64,000 bases of DNA from Magnetofaba australis IT-1 (GTDB lineage Bacteria > Pseudomonadota > Magnetococcia > Magnetococcales > Magnetococcaceae), in NCBI RefSeq assembly GCF_002109495.1, contig NZ_LVJN01000014.1:1-64000 (forward strand). The letters run 5' to 3'. Shown here in pieces: positions 58,638 to 64,000 of this stretch; the first letter of the stretch is position 1, and each line of letters opens with the position of its first letter. The position numbers and the translations under genes were made by a program. Under the pieces are notes generated by a model. The model had not been told where the DNA came from. It searched no databases and saw only the letters and a program-made list of their open reading frames with translations.

Positions 58638-59785
58638 AGTACGTCGACGAATTCCGCCAGCGCGATCTGGCGCTGAAGCTGGCCGAGGGCATCCGCACCG
58701 CCGCCAAACCGGATCGTATCTACCGCCTGATGGAGTTCTGCGGCGGCCACACCCACGCCATCTTCCGCTACGGCGTGCCCGACCTGATGCCCGACAATGT
58801 GCGTTTTGTGCACGGCCCCGGCTGCCCGGTGTGCGTGCTGCCCATTGGCCGCATCGATATGGCAGTGGAGATCGCCCAGCGCCACGGGGCCATTCTCTGC
58901 TCCTACGGCGACATGATGCGCGTGCCCGGCGGCAATCGCATCAGCCTGCAACGGGCCCGCGCCGACGGCGCCGATATCCGCATGGTGCACTCCACCCAGG
59001 AGGCGCTGAAGATCGCCCAGGAGAACCCCACCCGCGATGTGGTGATGTTCGCCATCGGCTTTGAGACCACCACCCCGCCCACGGCGGTGGCCATCAAACA
59101 GGCCGACGCCATGGGGCTGAAGAACTTCTCCGCCTTCTGCAACCATGTGCTCACCCCGGCGGCGATCCAGGCCATTCTCGACGCCCCAGACATCGAACAG
59201 GACGCCGTCGCCATCGACGGCTTCCTCGGTCCGGCCCACGTGAGCAGCGTCATCGGCAGCCAGCCCTATGTGGCGCTGACGGAGAAGTACCGCCGCCCGG
59301 TGGTGATCGCCGGATTCGAGCCGCTGGACGTGATGCAGTCGGCGCTGATGCTCATTGAGCAGCTCAACGCCGGACGCTTCACGGTGGAGAATCAATACAC
59401 CCGCGTGGTCACGCCCGAAGGCAATCGCAAGGCGCAGGCGCTGGTGGCCGAAGTGATGGAGATGCGCGGCGAATTCGAGTGGCGCGGCCTGGGGGTGATC
59501 CCCAACAGCGCGCTGAAGATCCGCGAGCGCTACGCCGCTTTTGACGCCGAACGCCGCTTTGATCTCACCCCCAGCACAGCACAAGACATCAAAGGCTGCG
59601 CCTGCCCGGAGATTCTGCGCGGGCGCAAGCGCCCCACCGACTGCAAACTGTTCGGCACAGTGTGCACGCCGGAGAACCCCATGGGTTCGTGCATGGTCTC
59701 CTCCGAGGGCGCGTGCGCGGCTTACTGGAGCTATGGCCGCCACCGTTCTGGCTCTTCTCAAACCACACAGGAGAGCGCCGCATGA
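58634..59785 (+). CDS. hypD: Hydrogenase maturation protein HypD
   Basis: This encodes 383 residues, the usual length. Conserved blocks are FCGGHTHAIFRYG, HGPGCPVCVLP, GFETTTPPTA, and the C-terminal Fe-S cluster region CACPEILRGR with CKLFG and CMVSSEGACAAY. With HypC it forms the scaffold on which the Fe(CN)2CO moiety is made. It overlaps hypE by ATGA. Confidence 0.97.
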   Translation: MKYVDEFRQRDLALKLAEGIRTAAKPDRIYRLMEFCGGHTHAIFRYGVPDLMPDNVRFVHGPGCPVCVLPIGRIDMAVEIAQRHGAILCSYGDMMRVPGGNRISLQRARADGADIRMVHSTQEALKIAQENPTRDVVMFAIGFETTTPPTAVAIKQADAMGLKNFSAFCNHVLTPAAIQAILDAPDIEQDAVAIDGFLGPAHVSSVIGSQPYVALTEKYRRPVVIAGFEPLDVMQSALMLIEQLNAGRFTVENQYTRVVTPEGNRKAQALVAEVMEMRGEFEWRGLGVIPNSALKIRERYAAFDAERRFDLTPSTAQDIKGCACPEILRGRKRPTDCKLFGTVCTPENPMGSCMVSSEGACAAYWSYGRHRSGSSQTTQESAA

Positions 59786-60813
59786 GCCACACCCTGGACA
59801 TTCAAAACGGCGTGGTGGAGATGTCCCACGGCAGCGGCGGACGCGCCTCCCACACCCTGATTCGTGAACTGTTCGCCTCGCATCTGGACAATCCCTATCT
59901 GCGCCAGAACAACGATAATGCGCGCTTCGACGCGCCGCCGGGTTCGCTGGTGATGAGCGTGGATAGCCATGTGGTCTCGCCGATCTTCTTTCCCGGCGGC
60001 GATCTGGGCGCGCTGGCGGTGCATGGCACCCTCAACGATGTCGCCATGTCTGGCGCGGTCCCACTGCATCTGACCGCCGGATTCATCCTCGAAGAGGGCT
60101 ACCCCCTGGCGGATCTGGAGCGCATCGTCATGAGCATGGCCCGCGCCGCCAAGGATGCGGGCGTAGAGATTATTGCGGGCGACACCAAGGTGGTGGAGCG
60201 CGGCCACGGCGACGGCGTGTTCATCACCACCACCGGCATCGGCGTGATTCCACCCGGCTCTGCGCGCATCTCCGGCGACGCCGCCCAGCCCGGCGACGCC
60301 ATCCTCATCAGCGGCTCCATGGGCGATCACGGCGCCGCCATCATGCTGGCGCGGGAGTCGATGGATTTCGACCACGCCATCCAGTCCGACAGCGCCGCTC
60401 TGCATGATCTGATCGCGCATATGCTGCGCATCGTCCCCAACATCCACTGCCTGCGCGATCCCACCCGGGGCGGGCTGGCCACCACCCTCAATGAACTGGC
60501 CGAGCAATCCAACGTGGGTATGGTGATTGAGGAGTCGGCGATTCCCATTCAGCCCCAGGTGGCGGCGGTGTGCGAACTGCTGGGGTTGGATCCGCTGACA
60601 TTGGCCAATGAGGGCAAACTCATCGCCATCTGCCCGCCGGATCAGGCGCAGACGCTGCTGAAAGCGATGCGCGCCCATCCGTTGGGCGAAAACGCGGCCA
60701 TTATTGGCGAAGTGACCGAAGCGGATGCGGGCATGGTGCAGTTGGTGACGGGATTCGGCGGCAGAAGAATTCTCGATTGGCTGGCCGGAACGCCGCTACC
60801 GAGAATTTGTTAA
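59782..60813 (+). CDS. hypE: Hydrogenase maturation protein HypE
   Basis: This encodes 343 residues from the ATG at 59782, overlapping the hypD stop. Blocks include MSHGSGGRASHTLI, NDVAMSGA, DTKVVERG and CLRDPTRGGLATTLNE. The chain ends PRIC; the C-terminal Cys carries the thiocarboxamide/thiocyanate group derived from carbamoyl phosphate by HypF. hypF is not in this window and must lie elsewhere. Confidence 0.97.
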   Translation: MSHTLDIQNGVVEMSHGSGGRASHTLIRELFASHLDNPYLRQNNDNARFDAPPGSLVMSVDSHVVSPIFFPGGDLGALAVHGTLNDVAMSGAVPLHLTAGFILEEGYPLADLERIVMSMARAAKDAGVEIIAGDTKVVERGHGDGVFITTTGIGVIPPGSARISGDAAQPGDAILISGSMGDHGAAIMLARESMDFDHAIQSDSAALHDLIAHMLRIVPNIHCLRDPTRGGLATTLNELAEQSNVGMVIEESAIPIQPQVAAVCELLGLDPLTLANEGKLIAICPPDQAQTLLKAMRAHPLGENAAIIGEVTEADAGMVQLVTGFGGRRILDWLAGTPLPRIC

Positions 60814-60910
60814 TCAAAATCTGTTAAATACTGGTCGCTCAAGTAAACAAGCCGCCTGATGCAACCAACTCAACAGGTGGAAAAGCTGGACATTTATGGC
60901 CAGCTTTTCC

Positions 60911-61016
60911 GGGGTCTGGGGGCCGCGCCCCCAGCGGGTCGAGGGCGGAGCCCCGTGGGTGCAGGGCAAAGCCCTGCTGGGGTCTGGGGCGAAGCCCCAG
61001 TCTCTTTCATCTCCCC
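60911..61016 (+). repeat. Mosaic palindromic intergenic repeat, copy 4
   Basis: It contains CTGGGGGCCGCGCCCCCAG, CAGGGCAAAGCCCTG and CTGGGGCGAAGCCCCAG hairpins and GTCGAGGGCGGAGCCCCGTG. It ends in TCTCTTTCATCTCCCC, the same edge as the inverted copy at 53537. It lies between hypE and hupR. Confidence 0.75.
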
Positions 61017-61066
61017 TTACAATCTCTACACAAACTTGTGAAACCCGACACCGGTTTGGAGCCCGT

Positions 61067-62566
61067 ATGTCTGAGATGCCCACCATATTGATCATCGATG
61101 ACGAGGTGCGCAGCCTGGAGTCGCTCACGCGCATTCTGGAAGAGGATTTCGAGGTCAAAACCGCCGCCACCACCGCCGAGGCCAGTGAGATTCTGGCGCG
61201 CGAATGGATTCAGGTGGTGCTATGCGATCAACGCATGCCCGGCGAAACCGGCGTGGAATACCTCAAACAGGTGCGCGAGCAGTGGCCCGAGGTGATCCGC
61301 ATGATCATATCCGGCTACACCGACCCGGCGGACATCATCAGCGCGGTCAACGATGCGGGCATCTATCAATACATCACCAAACCGTGGCGCCCGGAGAACC
61401 TGATTCTCACCCTCAAGAACGCCACGCGGCTGTTCACCCTGCAACGCCAGCACGAGGCGCTGCTGGCGGAGATGAAGGTCACCCCACAGCGGGCCGATGC
61501 GGCCATGCGCAAGCAACGCGAAACTCTGCGCGCCCGCTTCAGCGACGCCGACGGCATCGTGCGCACCGAGCGTAGCAGCATGAACGCCATCTGCGAGCGA
61601 CTCAAACGGGTCTCGCCGTTCGATATCTCGGTGCTGCTCACCGGCGAGTCGGGCACCGGCAAGGAGCTGGCGGCGCGGGCGCTGCACTACAGCAGCCTGC
61701 GTTGGGACAAGGCGTTCGTGGTGGAGAACTGCGGCGCGGTGCCGGATCAACTGCTGGAGAGCGAACTGTTCGGCTACAAAAAGGGCGCGTTTACCGGCGC
61801 GGTGGAGGATCGCGTCGGCCTATTCGAGCGCGCCGACGGCGGCACCATCTTTCTGGATGAGATCGGCGACGTCTCGCCGGCGTTTCAGGTCAAGCTGTTG
61901 CGGGTGTTGCAGGAGGGGGAGATTCGCCCGGTGGGCAGTAGTCGCCCCCGGCGGGTGGACGTGCGAGTGATCGCCGCCACCAACCGCGATCTGGAGGCGG
62001 ACATGCTGGCCGGGCGCTTCCGTCAGGATCTCTACTACCGCCTGGCCGCCGTCACTATTCGCCTGCCCCCCCTGCGCGACCGCCGAGAGGATATTCCCGC
62101 TTTGGCGACCTATCTGCTGGACGCGGCCACTAGTAGTCTGGGCAAAGAAGCGGATGGTTTCACCGACGAGGCCATGGCCTGTATTCAAGCCTACCACTGG
62201 CCTGGCAATGTGCGCGAACTGACCAATGAAATCCGCCATATGCTGGTGATGGCCGACGAACCGCTGCTGGGCGCGGAGCTGCTCTCCTCGCGGGTGCTGC
62301 AAGGGGGCGTCGCCAACGACGCAGACGACGAGGACGCCCTGACGTGGGATGCGCCCCGGGATCTGGAGGGGAGTTTGAAGGATCGCGTGGCGGTGATGGA
62401 GGCGCGCATCCTCAAGGAGACGCTGATCCGTCACCGCTGGAACAAGAGCCGCGCGGCTAAGGAGCTGGGTCTGTCGCGGGTGGGGCTGCGCGGCAAGCTG
62501 GAGCGCTACGGTCTGGAGCCGGTCAACGGCGCGGCGGCGGGAGGCGAGCATGGCCACGCACAATGA
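61067..62566 (+). CDS. hupR: Sigma-54-dependent response regulator, HupR/HoxA type
   Basis: This encodes 499 residues from the ATG at 61067. The receiver domain (about 6-120) has Asp54 in [11 protein letters not shown]. The AAA+ domain has Walker [10 protein letters not shown], an intact GAFTGA loop ([14 protein letters not shown]) for sigma-54 contact, and Walker [12 protein letters not shown]. The C-terminal Fis-type helix-turn-helix is [20 protein letters not shown]. In known HupR/HoxA systems the unphosphorylated form activates hydrogenase transcription. Genes for the matching kinase and H2 sensor follow directly, and a sigma-54 promoter is found before hybO. It overlaps the kinase gene by 17 nt. 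Confidence 0.94.
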   Translation: MSEMPTILIIDDEVRSLESLTRILEEDFEVKTAATTAEASEILAREWIQVVLCDQRMPGETGVEYLKQVREQWPEVIRMIISGYTDPADIISAVNDAGIYQYITKPWRPENLILTLKNATRLFTLQRQHEALLAEMKVTPQRADAAMRKQRETLRARFSDADGIVRTERSSMNAICERLKRVSPFDISVLLTGESGTGKELAARALHYSSLRWDKAFVVENCGAVPDQLLESELFGYKKGAFTGAVEDRVGLFERADGGTIFLDEIGDVSPAFQVKLLRVLQEGEIRPVGSSRPRRVDVRVIAATNRDLEADMLAGRFRQDLYYRLAAVTIRLPPLRDRREDIPALATYLLDAATSSLGKEADGFTDEAMACIQAYHWPGNVRELTNEIRHMLVMADEPLLGAELLSSRVLQGGVANDADDEDALTWDAPRDLEGSLKDRVAVMEARILKETLIRHRWNKSRAAKELGLSRVGLRGKLERYGLEPVNGAAAGGEHGHAQ

Positions 62567-63932
62567 GCCGAGCAAACTCCATAGCTTGATGGATCGCGCC
62601 GGGGTGGACGACCAACTCACCCTGACGCCGCAGTCCGAAGACGTCTGGATCGACGTGATCCAGAAGATGGACGCCGCCTACGCCGATCTGGTGCGTTACC
62701 AGGTGGAGTTGGAGCAGAAGAATAACGCGCTTAACGAGGCCAACCGCTTCATCGCCAGCGTGCTCACCGCCATGACCGATGTGCTCATCGTGTGCGACCC
62801 CCACGGGCGCATTCAGGAGGTCAATCAGGCGCTGGTGAACCTCACCGGACGCGATCAGGCGTGGCTGCTCAAACAGAGCGTGCGCGAGCTGCTGCAGACC
62901 GACCTGCCCAATCTGGAGAACCGTTTCAGCGATCTGCTGGATCACAAACGGGTGATCGACTGTGAAGTCAGCATCACCGCCGCCGACGACTCCCAGGCCC
63001 CGCTGGCGATGAACTGCTCACCGCGCACCGACAACAAGGGGCGCGTGGTGGGACTGGTGCTGATCGGTCGCCCGGTGGGGGAGCTGCGCCGCGCCTATGA
63101 CAATCTGCACCGCGCCCACAGCGAGTTGAAACAGACCCAGAATCAACTGATGCACGCCGAGAAGATGGCCTCCCTGGGGCGGGTGGTGGCGGGGGTGGCC
63201 CATGAACTGAACAACCCCATCAGCTTTGTGTTCGGCAATATGCACGCCCTCAAGCGCTATGGCGGACGCATTGAGCGCTATCTGCAAGCCGATCAAAGCC
63301 CCGAACAGCTGCAGGCGCTGCGCAAAGAGTTGAAAATCGACCGTATCCTGGCCGACCTGCCGCCCCTCATCGAAGGCGCCCTGGAGGGCGCCGAGCGGGT
63401 CAGCGCCATCGTGCAGGATCTGTGCGGCTACAGCGGTGGCCAACACGAACCGCCGCGCCCCTACCCGCTGCATGAGACCATTGCCAACGCCGTGCAGTGG
63501 GTCACCAGCGGGCGCGCCGACAAGCCGGAGGTGATTTACCAACTCCCCGAGACCGAGCGCCATATCGTCGGCCGCAAAGGGCATGTGCACCAGATTTTGG
63601 TCAATCTGGCGCAGAACGCCGTGGATGTGATGGAGGGGCAGACGCACAGACGCCTGACCATCGCTTGCGACTACAGCGACCAGAGCGCGACCATCACCGT
63701 GTCGGACAGCGGCGCGGGTATTGATGAGGCGCATCTCAAGCAGCTATTCGACCCCTTCTTCACCACCAAACCGGTGGGCAAAGGCACCGGCCTGGGGCTC
63801 TACATCAGCTACGGCCTGGCCCAAGAGCAGGGTGGGCAACTGAGCGCCCACAACAACCCCGAGGGCGGGGCCAGTTTTGTGCTCACCCTGCCCATCGCCG
63901 GCGCGCCCCAGCCGGGAGAGCCCCGCCCATGA
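62550..63932 (+). CDS. hupT: Sensor histidine kinase HupT/HoxJ type
   Basis: This encodes 460 residues. There is no membrane segment, so it is a cytosolic kinase. A PAS domain lies at about 65-180 ([20 protein letters not shown]), followed by a coiled coil. The H-box is [15 protein letters not shown] with His218, the N-box [14 protein letters not shown], and the G-boxes ISDSGAGI-like (here VSDSGAGI) and [13 protein letters not shown]. In the established model HupT phosphorylates, and so inactivates, HupR unless the HupUV H2 sensor binds H2. It starts inside hupR and ends overlapping hupU by ATGA. Confidence 0.92.
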   Translation: MATHNEPSKLHSLMDRAGVDDQLTLTPQSEDVWIDVIQKMDAAYADLVRYQVELEQKNNALNEANRFIASVLTAMTDVLIVCDPHGRIQEVNQALVNLTGRDQAWLLKQSVRELLQTDLPNLENRFSDLLDHKRVIDCEVSITAADDSQAPLAMNCSPRTDNKGRVVGLVLIGRPVGELRRAYDNLHRAHSELKQTQNQLMHAEKMASLGRVVAGVAHELNNPISFVFGNMHALKRYGGRIERYLQADQSPEQLQALRKELKIDRILADLPPLIEGALEGAERVSAIVQDLCGYSGGQHEPPRPYPLHETIANAVQWVTSGRADKPEVIYQLPETERHIVGRKGHVHQILVNLAQNAVDVMEGQTHRRLTIACDYSDQSATITVSDSGAGIDEAHLKQLFDPFFTTKPVGKGTGLGLYISYGLAQEQGGQLSAHNNPEGGASFVLTLPIAGAPQPGEPRP

Positions 63933-64000
63933 AGAGTCTGCTGTGGGTGCAGTCGGGCGGTTGCGGCGGCTGCTCCATGTCGCTGCTGTGCGCCGAATCG
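63929..64000 (+). CDS. hupU: Regulatory (H2-sensing) hydrogenase small subunit, 5' end only
   Basis: Only 24 codons are in the window ([20 protein letters not shown] then CAES). They match the start of HupU/HoxB, which lacks a Tat signal and begins directly with the proximal-cluster motif QSGGCGGCxMSLLCAE. The stop of hupT overlaps the ATG. The gene runs off the window edge; hupV is expected next. Confidence 0.88.
   Translation, partial: MKSLLWVQSGGCGGCSMSLLCAES

Overview
The window comes from a GC-rich Gram-negative bacterium. Tat-exported uptake hydrogenase, HupU/HupT/HupR-type H2 sensing, SapC, and a giant secreted protein with an LEPR-XLL-type N-terminus suggest an aquatic proteobacterium. 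A magnetotactic-coccus relative is possible, but no magnetosome gene is present and no marker here fixes the taxon.

Region 1 (1-2.2 kb) is an accessory edge: the 3' end of an AcrVA2-like family gene, two small unknown genes, and a complete IS5-type element of about 990 bp whose transposase is split by a likely -1 ribosomal frameshift. Region 2 (2.2-22.5 kb) is a surface-protein locus on the minus strand: tolC, then an adaptor gene (TAATG overlap), then one giant adhesin gene of about 16.3 kb. Two 1-nt frameshifts break that gene and the IS cuts its 3' end. A divergent sapC gene lies upstream. Region 3 (22.5-26.7 kb) holds an octaheme c-type cytochrome with a cytochrome-b-like partner, a large unknown membrane protein, and a bacteriohemerythrin.

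Region 4 (26.9-48.1 kb) is a large alpha-glucan/glycogen island made of two convergent gene sets. The plus set is GH57-A, GH57-B, glgB, glgP, GH57-C. The minus set is glgX, a GH57-GlgB fusion, a Pro/Ala-rich unknown, GH57-D, glgA and a membrane protein. The fusion repeats the gene order of the GH57-B/glgB neighbours, and its GH57 half has lost both catalytic acids. GH57-C carries a lysine/alanine/proline tail of about 200 residues. No glgC is in the window.

Region 5 (48.1-64.0 kb) is a [NiFe]-hydrogenase locus, all on the plus strand: hybO-hybA-hybB-hybC, a mini-HupE-like gene, hybD, a hypC paralogue, hybE(hupJ), hupK, hypABCDE, hupR(hoxA), hupT(hoxJ), and the start of hupU(hoxB) at the edge. 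A good sigma-54 promoter and a TTG-N5-CAA site precede hybO. The HupR-type regulator keeps GAFTGA, so the locus appears to encode its own H2-responsive control. hypF is not in the window.

A family of mosaic GC-rich palindromic intergenic repeats occurs four times (36.6, 53.5, 54.8 and 60.9 kb), between convergent operons and between hydrogenase sub-operons.
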